NCBI GenBank assembly: GCA_020347645.1
Contig: CP070736.1
Span: 601,001-645,134, forward strand
DNA: 44,134 nucleotides
Source of the DNA: Methanobacteriota archaeon
Lineage (GTDB): Archaea > Thermoplasmatota > Thermoplasmata > UBA10834
Direction of reading: 5' to 3'
The translations under genes and the position numbers were made by a program. Position 1 is the stretch's first letter; every line of letters begins with the position of its first letter. The notes beneath the pieces are model-generated. The model was given only the letters and a program-made list of their open reading frames with translations. It searched no databases and had not been told where the DNA came from. Below, one piece after another: positions 27,659 to 35,803 of the stretch.

Positions 27659-28984
27659 TCACCTTCGGTCGAGTTCGACGGAGATGCGCCTCAGCTTGCC
27701 GATTACATCCGAAGGCGTATCTCCAAGGAGTCTGATCATCGGCTCCTTTCCCACGCCTCCTCTGTCAAAAATGACATCCGGCACGTTCCCATGCCGCTCG
27801 ATCGCATCTGTGACTCCCCATGTCATGGATGAAGCTCCTTTGGGCTCGCGCGAACGATCGAATGATGCAACGTTGAGGCCCGAATCCCTGCAAGCCTTGA
27901 CGTTGTCGCTTGAGTACTTGATGTTGAGCGCACACCGTACAGATGAATCCTTCGCGGAGGCTGCAAGCACTATGCGTGCGACGTGTTTCGATACTCCGAA
28001 ACGACCGCACCCTGTAGTCTCTGCTCGATCGCCCACCCTGATGATTCTGCCTTCAAACGCTGCGACGTCATCGGGTGTGAGCGCCCCCACTACCGCGTAT
28101 CCCATGTTGGATCCTACCTCGGGCAGCAGACGCGCGTCCAGGAGAAGCCTCAAGTCCGCCGCAGCTTCATCCAGCTCTTCGAGCATGTCTGCTTTGGATG
28201 CGTCCGCCCTGAGCGTAGACATAGGGTTGGCGCACGCAAAACCTCTTCCTATGTGCTCGCGCGCAACTATCGCTCCATATGTCACAGCCTTCGCCTTCCT
28301 CACTGCGTTCTCCAAATCGGCCCCGGCTGCAAGATTTGCCGCGATTACGGCAGACAGCACACAACCCGTTCCGTGCACTTCGGCGTTCACGCGAGGTGAT
28401 ACGATTGTTGCCGAACCTCCCTGGTGGAATAGGTGATCGATGGAGTCTTTGCCCTTCATGTGGCCACCCTTGATGAGCACTGCCTTCGCGCCGTCGCGAA
28501 TCAGCGAGTCTGCCGCTCTCTTGGCATTCTTGATGCCTCCTACTTCGACGCCCGTAAGGGCCTTCGCCTCGTGGACATTCGGAGTCACTATTGTCGCCGA
28601 CGGCAGAAGATTCTTCCTGAGTTTCTCAATAAGTCCTTCAGAACTGAGCGGTCCGCCCGCGGTAGCTCTCATGACGGGGTCGACCACGATTGGCGCTTTG
28701 AGTCTCCGAAGTCGATCCGAGACGACACCGACGATGTCGGCATCGTACAGCATGCCCGTCTTGACCGCGCTGATGTCCACGTCCGCCAACACCGAGTCGA
28801 GCTGATGTTCCACCTCTTCCGGCGGCACGGGAAATATCGATTGCACACCAACCGTGTTCTGAGCCGTCACGCACGTTATCACCGTGCATGCGTGCAGACC
28901 CATGGCCTCGATTGCCTTGAGGTCCGCTTGAACCCCGGCCCCCGCGACTGGGTCCGAGCCTGCAACAGTGAGGACTGTAGTCAT
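27659..28984 (-). CDS. thiDN: Bifunctional HMP kinase/HMP-P kinase and thiamine-phosphate synthase (ThiDN)
   Basis: The 441-residue protein starts with a ThiD domain (about 1-255: VLTVAGSDPVAGAGVQADLKAI, VVDPVMRATAGGPL, VTPNVHEAKALTG, GHMKGKDSIDHLF, HGTGCVLSAVIAANLAAG). It ends with a ThiN domain (about 265-441: EVGSNMGYAVVGA, TGCGRFGVSKHVARIVL, CALNIKYS, FDRSREPKGASSM, DVIFDRGGVGKEP). ThiD phosphorylates the pyrimidine HMP twice; ThiN joins it to thiazole phosphate, replacing bacterial ThiE. This fusion is typical of archaea. The ATG at 28984 is preferred because it begins at the conserved core and lies 24-32 nt from a TATA-like box (29008-29016), as in a leaderless message. An ATG at 28996 would add four residues. 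Confidence 0.95.
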   Translation of the reverse strand: MTTVLTVAGSDPVAGAGVQADLKAIEAMGLHACTVITCVTAQNTVGVQSIFPVPPEEVEHQLDSVLADVDISAVKTGMLYDADIVGVVSDRLRRLKAPIVVDPVMRATAGGPLSSEGLIEKLRKNLLPSATIVTPNVHEAKALTGVEVGGIKNAKRAADSLIRDGAKAVLIKGGHMKGKDSIDHLFHQGGSATIVSPRVNAEVHGTGCVLSAVIAANLAAGADLENAVRKAKAVTYGAIVAREHIGRGFACANPMSTLRADASKADMLEELDEAAADLRLLLDARLLPEVGSNMGYAVVGALTPDDVAAFEGRIIRVGDRAETTGCGRFGVSKHVARIVLAASAKDSSVRCALNIKYSSDNVKACRDSGLNVASFDRSREPKGASSMTWGVTDAIERHGNVPDVIFDRGGVGKEPMIRLLGDTPSDVIGKLRRISVELDRR

Positions 28985-29007
28985 GTCGAATAGCATATCG
29001 TTCTTCT

Positions 29008-29016
29008 GGATATATC
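29008..29016 (-). promoter_or_regulatory. TATA box for thiDN
   Basis: GATATATCC on the minus strand lies 24-32 nt upstream of the ATG at 28984. The 105-bp intergenic region also carries the promoter of the divergent gene at 29090. No THI-box-like RNA structure was seen between box and start. Confidence 0.5.
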
Positions 29017-29056
29017 GGTTGTGTCAGTCTGGAAGCTCGCCTGTGCTGCATCAGGG

Positions 29057-29064
29057 TTAAATAT
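29057..29064 (+). promoter_or_regulatory. TATA-like box for the small unknown gene at 29090
   Basis: TTAAATAT lies 26-33 nt before the ATG at 29090, the usual spacing for a leaderless message. The alternative ATG at 29075 would be only 11 nt from the box. Confidence 0.4.
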
Positions 29065-29089
29065 GGGCTAACTAATGCGACTGGCTGAG

Positions 29090-29467
29090 ATGAAGGCGCA
29101 GACGGGCCACATAGTGTTCAAAGGACAGTTCAGGTATAGAAATCTGTCCAAGTCCTTCGAGGAGCTTCTCAGGGCATTCCTCGAGGAAACGGACCAGATG
29201 CCCGACGAGGAAGACATTTTGCAGATGTTCATAAGGCTCAACATGATGGACATAACCAAGAACCGCAAACCAGAGGGTTACAACCGACGGGGGCGGATGA
29301 GGCTCGTGTTCCCTCTGATAGAGGGCAGGAGGGAGATGTATGTCAGAGCCGATGTCAAGACTACCCAGGTGGTGCGGGTTACCGAGCGTCTTAGCAAGAT
29401 TTTAAAGAAGGCCGGCGTCTCTCACTCCATAGCATATGACCAACTGAAGACGCTTCAAGAATCGTGA
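29090..29467 (+). CDS. Small conserved-looking protein of unknown function
   Basis: The 125-residue product is basic and has a mixed alpha/beta pattern: HIVFKGQFRYRNLSKSFEELLRAFLEE, an acidic stretch (QMPDEEDIL), then FIRLNMMDI, RRGRMRLVFPLIEGRREMYVRADVKT and a C-terminal helix RVTERLSKILKKAG. There are no cysteines, membrane helices or nucleotide-binding motifs. I do not recognise it. It lies 45 nt upstream of the LUD/CCG fusion on the same strand and may form an operon with it. An ATG at 29075 is also in frame and would add five residues. Confidence 0.65.
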   Translation: MKAQTGHIVFKGQFRYRNLSKSFEELLRAFLEETDQMPDEEDILQMFIRLNMMDITKNRKPEGYNRRGRMRLVFPLIEGRREMYVRADVKTTQVVRVTERLSKILKKAGVSHSIAYDQLKTLQES

Positions 29468-29512
29468 TGCCTAACGCCGCAGCTGGCATCCGGTGTCGAA
29501 CCGTCTCTTGGG

Positions 29513-31531
29513 ATGGCGCCCACGATGCAGATACGGGAAGAGGTACGAAAGGCTGTCAGGGAGCGTGACTCACTAGATGGGATGAGACGGGCCTTCGAGA
29601 CGATAGTGGAGAGACGGAAGGCCAATGCAGAGCGCTTCCATGACCTGCAATCCGCGAAAGACAGGTTGCGCGAGCTCAAGGAATTTTCCGTTGGCAACGA
29701 TGAGCTGCTTGCCCTCGCAGTGTCTTCTCTCCGAGAGAACGGCTGTCGAGTCATATTGGCCGAGACGCGGAACTCCGCCATCGACCTTATAGCCAGGGAG
29801 GTCGAGGGACTATCGCTCGTCGTCAAATCGAAGTCGAATCTCACCAAGGAACTTCACATAACCGAGGCTCTCTCAGAACGCGGAGTGGAGGTGGTCGAGA
29901 CGGATCTCGGCGATCGCATCATCCAGCTTCAGGGAGGCCCCTCCGTTCATCCGACGGGTCCCGCATGCCACCTCACGCGAGAGCAGATATCCGCGCTCCT
30001 GTCGGAACATTTCGGAAGGCCGGTATCCGACGACCCAAAAGAACTGACAAAGGCCGTCAAGGAAGAGATTTCAGGGTATCTCAATCGCGCGCAAGCAGGG
30101 ATTACTGGCGCGAATGCCATCGCCGCCCGCGAGGGGGCGATTGTGATTGTGCACAACGAAGGCAACGCGGCGCGATGCGCGTCCGTGCCTGGAAGACACA
30201 TAGTTGTTACGTCCTCCGAGAAGATCGTCCCGTCTCTGAGGGACGCTGTGGACGTGGCATCTCTACAGATATTCTACTCGACGGGCAAGCTTGCCAGTGC
30301 CTACATAGATGTCATATCTGGTCCCAGCTACACCGCGGACATAGAGAAGAAGATATTCCGAGGGATGCACGGACCAGAAGAAGTGATAGTCGTGATTGTG
30401 GACGATGGTCGCCGAACTGTTGCGGACAGGGAACCGTTGTTCTGCATAGGTTGCGGGTCCTGTCTCACACACTGTCCAGTCTACAGCGTGGTTGGGCCTC
30501 TATTCGGAACACCGGGCCATCCTGGCGGACAGGGCTTGAGTCTGTTGAGTTCGATGGATAGGTTGCGAGAGGCCAAAGATGCGGGGTTGTACCTGTGCAC
30601 TTCATGCGGTGAGTGCAAAGTGGTCTGCCCAGCAGCCATTGACACTAGAAAGAGCATATTGAAGGGACGACAAGCGTGTATTGACCAAAAATTGGAATAC
30701 TCTTCCGAGCATGGAACAGTCGTAGCAAGCGTTAGAAACTACGATAATCCGTGGCAGATGCCTCGGGCTCGTAGAGCCAGATGGTCAAGCGCTCTCCGAC
30801 TTCCGTCCAGGGGCGAGGTGATTTACTTCGCCGGATGTTCGACGTCGTTCCTATTTCCTGACATCGCGCGGAACACGGTCAGTCTGCTGCGGTCAATCGG
30901 TGTCGAACCTGTCTATCTAGGCCACTCCGAGAAATGTTGCGGGTCTACCGTCCGCAAGCTTGGCGACGTGGAGCTTGCTAGAGCCAAAGCGGAATCCTGC
31001 TTCAGAGATTTCGCGGAAGCAGGTGCCAAGGTTGTGGTTACCTCATGTCCAGGATGTTATTCAACACTTGACTCATATGATGATCTAAAGAGGAACAGCG
31101 GTCTTAGAGTGCAGCATATATCGCAGTACATGGCGGATCACATGGATCGCCTCAGGATATCTCCCGTTGATGATTACGGGAGGGTCACCTATCATGACCC
31201 GTGCGACCTCGGCAGAGAAAAGGGGGTATTCGATGAGCCCAGACGACTCATTGAAGCCGCTCTTAGCTCGTCGGCAATCGAAATGGATCGGTTTGGGAGC
31301 GAGAGCGCATGCTGTGGGGCGGGATCCGGAGTCAAGAGCAGTTTCGACGAACTCGCACTGGCTATGGCCCAAGAACGGGTTCGTCACGCAGAATCTGTCG
31401 GCGCCGAGACTATCGTGACTGCTTGTCCCTGGTGTGTCAAAAACCTGAGAGATTGTCAGGGCACAAACCCCTCTGTTTCCGTAGTCGACCTGACCGAATT
31501 GCTGCTATCCTCGATAGCGAAAGAGCGATAG
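29513..31531 (+). CDS. LutB/LutA-type fusion: LUD domain, 2[4Fe-4S] and two CCG domains
   Basis: The 672-residue protein joins parts that are separate in bacterial lactate-utilisation systems. A LUD domain comes first (about 60-300, with GITGANAIAAREGAIVIVHNEGNA), then a ferredoxin region (Cys311/314/317/321 in CIGCGSCLTHCP and Cys362/365/368/372 in CTSCGECKVVCP). Two CCG domains follow (FAGCSTSF, KCCGSTVRKLG, SCPGCYSTL; then HDPCDLGR, CCGAGSG, CPWCVKNL), as in LutA, GlpC and HdrB/HdrD, which hold noncubane clusters. It probably passes electrons from oxidation of a 2-hydroxyacid such as lactate to a membrane or soluble acceptor. No FAD-linked dehydrogenase or lactate permease is adjacent, so the substrate is uncertain. 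ATG 29513 is used; ATG 29525 is an alternative. Confidence 0.9.
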   Translation: MAPTMQIREEVRKAVRERDSLDGMRRAFETIVERRKANAERFHDLQSAKDRLRELKEFSVGNDELLALAVSSLRENGCRVILAETRNSAIDLIAREVEGLSLVVKSKSNLTKELHITEALSERGVEVVETDLGDRIIQLQGGPSVHPTGPACHLTREQISALLSEHFGRPVSDDPKELTKAVKEEISGYLNRAQAGITGANAIAAREGAIVIVHNEGNAARCASVPGRHIVVTSSEKIVPSLRDAVDVASLQIFYSTGKLASAYIDVISGPSYTADIEKKIFRGMHGPEEVIVVIVDDGRRTVADREPLFCIGCGSCLTHCPVYSVVGPLFGTPGHPGGQGLSLLSSMDRLREAKDAGLYLCTSCGECKVVCPAAIDTRKSILKGRQACIDQKLEYSSEHGTVVASVRNYDNPWQMPRARRARWSSALRLPSRGEVIYFAGCSTSFLFPDIARNTVSLLRSIGVEPVYLGHSEKCCGSTVRKLGDVELARAKAESCFRDFAEAGAKVVVTSCPGCYSTLDSYDDLKRNSGLRVQHISQYMADHMDRLRISPVDDYGRVTYHDPCDLGREKGVFDEPRRLIEAALSSSAIEMDRFGSESACCGAGSGVKSSFDELALAMAQERVRHAESVGAETIVTACPWCVKNLRDCQGTNPSVSVVDLTELLLSSIAKER

Positions 31532-31562
31532 GGGATATCTGGAACCGCCGAATCAGCAGCTT

Positions 31563-32117
31563 CTAGTCCAGCTTGATTTCCCTGATGTCGGAATAGATCG
31601 GTCCTTCCGGCGTGAGGACGCTCTTCTTGAGCGTCACCCTGTCGATCACACAATCGCCGTAATCCGTTGCCGCGTTCATCGCGATCAAGTCCCGAGCTGA
31701 ACTCAGTCCACCGCCACCTCTTGTCCGGGCAACGGTCAGATGCGGTCTGTATGCTCTCCTCTCGCGTTTGAAGCCGAGCGCGGCAAGCGAAATGTCCAGC
31801 CTCTCAGCAAGGACCTCAAGGTTCTTGCCGTTCTCCACTCCCACCCAGATGATTCGCACGTTGGACAACGACGGGAATGCGCCCATACCGCTCAACCTAA
31901 TCTCGAATGGTTGAATGTCTGTTGTGGAACTCTCGACCAAGCGGATTACGTCTTCGATCTGTCCTTCTTCGGTGTTCCCGAGGAACTTCAGAGTCAGGTG
32001 TAGATTGGAGTGTTTGACCACCCGGAGACCAGAGCCGCAGCCTTTGAGGTCGTTCAGCAGGTCGGACAGTCTGCTGCTGGGATGTATGTCTACCGATACG
32101 AAAGCTCTCAACTTCAA
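31563..32117 (-). CDS. thpR: RNA 2',3'-cyclic phosphodiesterase (ThpR, LigT-like)
   Basis: The 184-residue protein has the two HxTx motifs of the 2H phosphoesterase family: His40-Thr42 in HLTLKFLG and His126-Thr128 in HLTVARTRG, with the conserved RAFVSVDI at the N-terminus. The family hydrolyses 2',3'-cyclic phosphates at RNA ends to 2'-phosphates and has weak 2'-5' ligase activity in vitro. It is cytoplasmic. It is convergent with the LUD/CCG gene. The start is TTG at 32117 or TTG at 32111; the second would begin MRAFVSVD like many relatives. An AT-rich CGATAAGAGG near 32140-32150 may be the promoter. Confidence 0.93.
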   Translation of the reverse strand: MKLRAFVSVDIHPSSRLSDLLNDLKGCGSGLRVVKHSNLHLTLKFLGNTEEGQIEDVIRLVESSTTDIQPFEIRLSGMGAFPSLSNVRIIWVGVENGKNLEVLAERLDISLAALGFKRERRAYRPHLTVARTRGGGGLSSARDLIAMNAATDYGDCVIDRVTLKKSVLTPEGPIYSDIREIKLD

Positions 32118-32201
32118 CGAACCGAAAGCGTTCGCTCACCTCTTATCGTTTTCCCGAAGCGAGGCATGCAGCCTCCAGTTCGAGCAATTCAAATACACGT
32201 C

Positions 32202-32948
32202 CTAGCGACGGCGGTCCAGTCTCCTTATCTTCCCTCTCATCAATGAAACCCCTATGAACACGATGACCAGGGCAGCGCAGAGCCCTATCAAGTAAGCGAT
32301 TTCACCAAGCTGATCTTCGTACAGAGTACCGAACGACGCCGCGTAGTTGAAGACGCTATGCATTGCGACGGCACCCAGGTAATATATCAACCAGCCTCCT
32401 GTCCCGAGGACCTTCCTGGCTATACCCAAACCGAAGAGTGAAGAAGCCGTCGCGTGCAGCAGTGCGGATGAGACGCTTCTGATCACAGCCGTGGCGATGA
32501 ACGCCTGTGCGCCCCCCTCCATCAACGCTGTCGTCTCATACAGCATATTCTCCGTCGCCGCAAACCCCAGGCCGACGGCTGCTCCATAGATGATACCATT
32601 TTCCAATTCGGTCATCATCCGTCTCGCGCGTAAGATGCCCAAGCCTTTCGCTGCCTCCTCCACAAACGGCGCAATCACACAAGCGAGCACAAGCACGGGG
32701 ATTGTTGGATTCTCTCCGAGATAATCGTATACTCGGTCGATGTTGTCGTTGAAAGGTATCGTGAGAATCAATTCGAAGACGACGGCGACGAGCACGGAAC
32801 CAATGGCACCGAAGAGGAATACGGAGATCAGCCGCGCATAGGGTTCCCGGGAGAACTTTTCCGTGTTTCTAATCCATGCGAGGTAGATGATGCACGGAAC
32901 GAACGCGACCAGAATGATTACTATCGCCAGTATGAGCCAATTTGCCAT
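32202..32948 (-). CDS. PrsW-family membrane protease
   Basis: From the ATG at 32948 the protein has 248 residues and about seven to eight membrane helices, beginning with WLILAIVIILVAFVPCIIYLAW. The PrsW signature motifs are present within helices: PFVEEAAKGLG (EExxK), ATENMLYE, HATASSLFGLG and MHSVFNYAA. These place it in the glutamic CAAX-protease/PrsW superfamily, which cleaves substrates inside the membrane. In bacteria PrsW cleaves anti-sigma factors; the archaeal substrate is unknown. An ATG at 33005 would add 19 residues with three cysteines, but a TATA-like GAAATATTC (about 32973-32982) lies 25-30 nt before 32948. It is followed by thpR on the same strand after an 84-nt gap. Confidence 0.88.
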   Translation of the reverse strand: MANWLILAIVIILVAFVPCIIYLAWIRNTEKFSREPYARLISVFLFGAIGSVLVAVVFELILTIPFNDNIDRVYDYLGENPTIPVLVLACVIAPFVEEAAKGLGILRARRMMTELENGIIYGAAVGLGFAATENMLYETTALMEGGAQAFIATAVIRSVSSALLHATASSLFGLGIARKVLGTGGWLIYYLGAVAMHSVFNYAASFGTLYEDQLGEIAYLIGLCAALVIVFIGVSLMRGKIRRLDRRR

Positions 32949-33027
32949 CGGGCTACCGCAATGCCTGCAGCAGGACGAGAATATTTCAAGGTTGTCGAGA
33001 AACAACCACTATAACCGTGTTAAGGAA

Positions 33028-33056
33028 AAGGGGTTTCCGCCCTCACAGAAGAGGGC
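33028..33056 (-). terminator. Hairpin and pyrimidine tract after the ferredoxin gene
   Basis: On the minus strand, GCCCTC and GAGGGC pair around a 6-nt loop (33039-33056), 23 nt past the ferredoxin stop. They are followed by GGAAACCCCTTTTCCTT, which ends in a T-rich stretch. This is a plausible transcription terminator. Confidence 0.5.
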
Positions 33057-33078
33057 ATCGTGGCTTCGCGTACATCGC

Positions 33079-33249
33079 TCATTCAAGCGTTATCGAGTTG
33101 TTAGGACACTCATCTACGCATGCTCCGCAATCGAGACACTTGCTCTCGTCAATCACGGCGACATCGTCCACCGTCACTGCCTCCTCGGGGCAAACGTCCA
33201 CACACGCGCCACAAGCTACGCATTCGTCCTTGTTGACTTTGGCCGGCAT
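33079..33249 (-). CDS. 2[4Fe-4S] ferredoxin
   Basis: This 56-residue protein has two perfect cluster motifs: [12 protein letters not shown] (Cys10, 13, 16, 20) and [12 protein letters not shown] (Cys38, 41, 44, 48). It is the length of clostridial-type ferredoxins and carries low-potential electrons in the cytoplasm. The start is supported by AAAGGAGAT 8 nt upstream and by a TATA box at 33292-33303, giving a leader of about 20 nt. A hairpin terminator follows the stop. It appears to be a single-gene transcript, divergent from the amidohydrolase operon. Possible partners in the window are the LUD/CCG fusion and the DUF362 protein, but no link is shown. Confidence 0.93.
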   Translation of the reverse strand: MPAKVNKDECVACGACVDVCPEEAVTVDDVAVIDESKCLDCGACVDECPNNSITLE

Positions 33250-33291
33250 CTGGGTATCTCCTTTAAATTGTGATTTCTGGGAATGGGTCCC

Positions 33292-33303
33292 CCCTTATAA
33301 AGC
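33292..33303 (-). promoter_or_regulatory. TATA box of the ferredoxin gene
   Basis: GCTTTATAAGGG on the minus strand is a near-consensus TATA box about 43-54 nt upstream of the ATG at 33249. It predicts a 20-nt leader that includes the Shine-Dalgarno-like GGAG at 33258-33261. Confidence 0.55.
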
Positions 33304-33396
33304 TTGTTCACCAAATCCGAAACATGCCAAGCAGACTTTGGCGAATCTGCCAGAGATAAACGGCTCTAGTACTGTTTCCATGGCTGGCGATAGCAA

Positions 33397-33408
33397 CTAT
33401 TTAGATAT
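33397..33408 (+). promoter_or_regulatory. TATA-like box for the amidohydrolase-led operon
   Basis: CTATTTAGATAT lies 15-26 nt before the ATG at 33423, so the message for the amidohydrolase, usp, CBS, glyS and methyltransferase genes may begin at or close to that ATG. Confidence 0.4.
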
Positions 33409-33422
33409 CCTCTCGCCATCGC

Positions 33423-34517
33423 ATGAACGCAGGCATGACGGAAGACCACATAGGACGATGGCTGTTCCAGGAAGATGGCCTTGTCCCAGGATATCTCAGA
33501 GCAGTCGACGATACTATTGAGGAGGTGTGTTTCGGAACTCCTCCATCTGATTCTGCGCGCTCCGTGATACTGCCTGCGTTCGTAAACGCTCACACGCACA
33601 TTGGCGATGCCTTCGCCCATCCCGCTCCTAAAGGTACGGTCGAGGACACGGTCGGCCCCGGAGGCTATAAGCATAGGATGCTCGACTCTGCCGGGACTGT
33701 CGAGAAAATTGCCGGCATGAAGGCGTCTATCGATTTGATGAGCAGAACGGGGACCGGGATCTTTGCAGACTTTCGGGAGGAAGGAGCTGATGGCGCAAAC
33801 GCGCTTCACCGCGTGCTCGCGGGACGTCACATTCGTGGTGTTGTGCTCGGTCGACCGGTCAGCGCTGAAAACGTGAAAGACGAAGTTCAAGACCTGCTCA
33901 GGACATGCGACGGCATAGCATTCAGCGCAGTGAGCGATTGGCCCTTGGAAGTGCTTGAAGCCACGTCCAGAATATGCAGGCAATCGGGCAAGCTCTTCTC
34001 CCTGCATGCAAGCGAGGTTCGGCGTGAAAGAATCGACGATATCCTGAGCCTGAAGCCCGACTTTGTCGTACACATGACCGCTGCTGCGGAAGAAGATCTC
34101 GTCGAATGTGCTCGCGCCGGCGTGCCTGTGGTGGTCTGCCCAACCTCTAACGCATTCTTCAACCTCTATCCAGATATACCAAGACTGCTCGATCTCGGCG
34201 TGACGGTGGCGTTGGGGACCGACAATGCGATGATATGTCGCCCGGACATGCTCAGCGAGATGAGGGCTGCGTATGCTCTCAGCAGACGCTTCGGAGGCAT
34301 ATCTGCGATGGATGCGATAAGTCTGGCGACGCTGTCTGGGCGCAAAGTATTAAATGCAGAAGGCCAGATAACTACAGAAATGAGCGTATCCGATGACCTC
34401 GTGGCGGTGGACGTTGAGGGCGAGGATCCCCTTCTCGGATTGGTGTCGGCCGCGGCAACAGCTGGAGTGTCTGCCGTGGCTCACCGAGGGAAGTTGAGGA
34501 GGCCGACTCTTGGATGA
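33423..34517 (+). CDS. Amidohydrolase-superfamily enzyme (cytosine deaminase/ATZ-TRZ type)
   Basis: The 364-residue protein has the metal-binding pattern of the superfamily: PAFVNAHTHIGD (His57, His59), LHASE in the third strand, VVHMTAAAEED, CPTSNAFFNLYPDIPRLLDLG and the catalytic Asp in ALGTDNAMICRPDM. The layout is that of TRZ/ATZ-type deaminases and chlorohydrolases acting on purines, pyrimidines or related nucleosides. The C-terminal beta-sandwich segment is short. The exact substrate is not clear. The gene overlaps the following usp gene by 8 bp, making it the first gene of a run that includes glyS. The ATG at 33423 is favoured by the TATA position; ATG 33435 is possible. Confidence 0.85.
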   Translation: MNAGMTEDHIGRWLFQEDGLVPGYLRAVDDTIEEVCFGTPPSDSARSVILPAFVNAHTHIGDAFAHPAPKGTVEDTVGPGGYKHRMLDSAGTVEKIAGMKASIDLMSRTGTGIFADFREEGADGANALHRVLAGRHIRGVVLGRPVSAENVKDEVQDLLRTCDGIAFSAVSDWPLEVLEATSRICRQSGKLFSLHASEVRRERIDDILSLKPDFVVHMTAAAEEDLVECARAGVPVVVCPTSNAFFNLYPDIPRLLDLGVTVALGTDNAMICRPDMLSEMRAAYALSRRFGGISAMDAISLATLSGRKVLNAEGQITTEMSVSDDLVAVDVEGEDPLLGLVSAAATAGVSAVAHRGKLRRPTLG

Positions 34518-34947
34518 CTTGAAGAGGATCTTGATTGCGACGGATGGTTCCGACTACACCAAGGAAGCAGTCTCGAGAGGACTGAGTCTCGCCAAGGTAT
34601 TCAACTCAGAGGTAACGGCTCTCTATGTGGTCGATCAGACCTCGTTCGTGAGTTTTCCGATGGATTCTTCGATTGTCAGCGTGTACTCACTTCTGGAGAA
34701 CGAAGGCAAGCGGGCGGTCGAGGAGGTTGTTGAAGAAGGCAAGGCGATTGGCGTCAAGGTAACACCACTGATTGTAGAGGGTTCGCCTACGAAGAAGATT
34801 GTTGAAACGGCTGCCGGTTTCGACTTAGTCGTGATGGGAACGCTTGGGCGATCCGCTCTGTCGAAGCTGTTTATGGGGAGTGTGGCTGAGAGAGTGACGA
34901 GATACGCGCCGTGTCCGGTGCTGGTTGTGAGGAGCAGGAGGAGTTGA
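34510..34947 (+). CDS. Universal stress protein, UspA family
   Basis: The 145-residue protein has the UspA fold with the ATP-binding signature: ILIATDGSDYTKEAV at the start and GTLGRSALSKLFMGSVAERVTRYAPCPVLVV at the end, which gives the G-x2-G-x9-G(S/T) loop. It probably binds ATP and acts as a dimer in stress or energy sensing. It overlaps the amidohydrolase gene by 8 bp and precedes the CBS gene by 7 bp; Usp and CBS domains both bind adenosine nucleotides and commonly occur together. Start is a TTG at 34510, or a TTG at 34519 which would begin MKRILIATDG. Confidence 0.9.
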   Translation: MDDLKRILIATDGSDYTKEAVSRGLSLAKVFNSEVTALYVVDQTSFVSFPMDSSIVSVYSLLENEGKRAVEEVVEEGKAIGVKVTPLIVEGSPTKKIVETAAGFDLVVMGTLGRSALSKLFMGSVAERVTRYAPCPVLVVRSRRS

Positions 34948-34954
34948 TCTCCAA

Positions 34955-35797
34955 ATGAAGATCAAGGACATAATGACGGAAGACCCGATAATCGCTGAGT
35001 TGCCAGGCACGAGAACAGAGGTCCTCAAAAACCTAGTGAAGAGCAACAAGACCGGAATGCCCGTAGTGAAAGCTTCCGACGGAACGCTTGCCGGGTTCGT
35101 GACGCGCCAAGACATCTTCACAAAGCCTGAGGAGGAGCAACTCGCCCTTGTAATGAGACGCGACTATCCGACGATATCTCCCAAGGCGGACGTCAAGGAT
35201 GCGGCCGAGGTCATGGCAGAGAACAACCTCAGCCATCTTCCGGTGGTCGAAAACGATAAGCTCGTGGGAATCGTTACTCCCACGGACCTCCTCATAGTCG
35301 TCGAGAAGGAGAATCCTCAGGTGACCGTCGAGGATATAGTTCGGTCACCTTGCATACCCATCTACGCCGGAGCGCCATTATCAGTCGCCCTCGCTACATT
35401 CAGAGCGGCGAAAGTGTACGCGCTGCCTGTGCTGGACGACGACGCGAAGCTCGTGGGAATCGTCACAGACAGAGACATATTCAACCAAAGCGTCGTCGAT
35501 CGCAGCGTCGTGATGAGCGACTTGGGTTTGAACAACGGCGCAGACAACTGGAATTGGGAGGGCGTCAGGAACGTCATGAAGCTGTGGTACGAAGTCTCGA
35601 AAGTCAACCTTCCGAAGCTCAAGGTGAAGGACATCATGATATGCAGTCCTGTCACCGTGTTCAAGAAGACCCTCGTTGCGGACGCGGCGAAGGTGATGAG
35701 AAAGCACGATTTCGGCCAGCTTCCGGTTAGGGATTCAAAGGACAACCTCGTCGCGATGATCTATGACACGGATGTGGTCTCGACGCTCATCAAGTGA
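34955..35797 (+). CDS. Protein with four CBS domains
   Basis: The 280 residues consist of four CBS repeats forming two Bateman modules: about 1-55 (IKDIMTEDPIIAEL, GFVTRQDI), 65-125 (MRRDYPTISPK, GIVTPTDLL), 130-185 (DIVRSPCIPIY, GIVTDRDIF) and 220-280 (VKDIMICSPVTVF, AMIYDTDVV). A linker with NNGADNWNWEGVRNVMKLWYEV separates the last two. CBS pairs bind AMP, ATP or related ligands and work as energy sensors. No enzyme domain is attached, so it must act on a partner. The neighbouring UspA and glyS genes are candidates by operon position only. A GGAG 13 nt before the ATG may be its ribosome binding site. Confidence 0.92.
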   Translation: MKIKDIMTEDPIIAELPGTRTEVLKNLVKSNKTGMPVVKASDGTLAGFVTRQDIFTKPEEEQLALVMRRDYPTISPKADVKDAAEVMAENNLSHLPVVENDKLVGIVTPTDLLIVVEKENPQVTVEDIVRSPCIPIYAGAPLSVALATFRAAKVYALPVLDDDAKLVGIVTDRDIFNQSVVDRSVVMSDLGLNNGADNWNWEGVRNVMKLWYEVSKVNLPKLKVKDIMICSPVTVFKKTLVADAAKVMRKHDFGQLPVRDSKDNLVAMIYDTDVVSTLIK

Positions 35798-35803
35798 TGC
35801 CGA

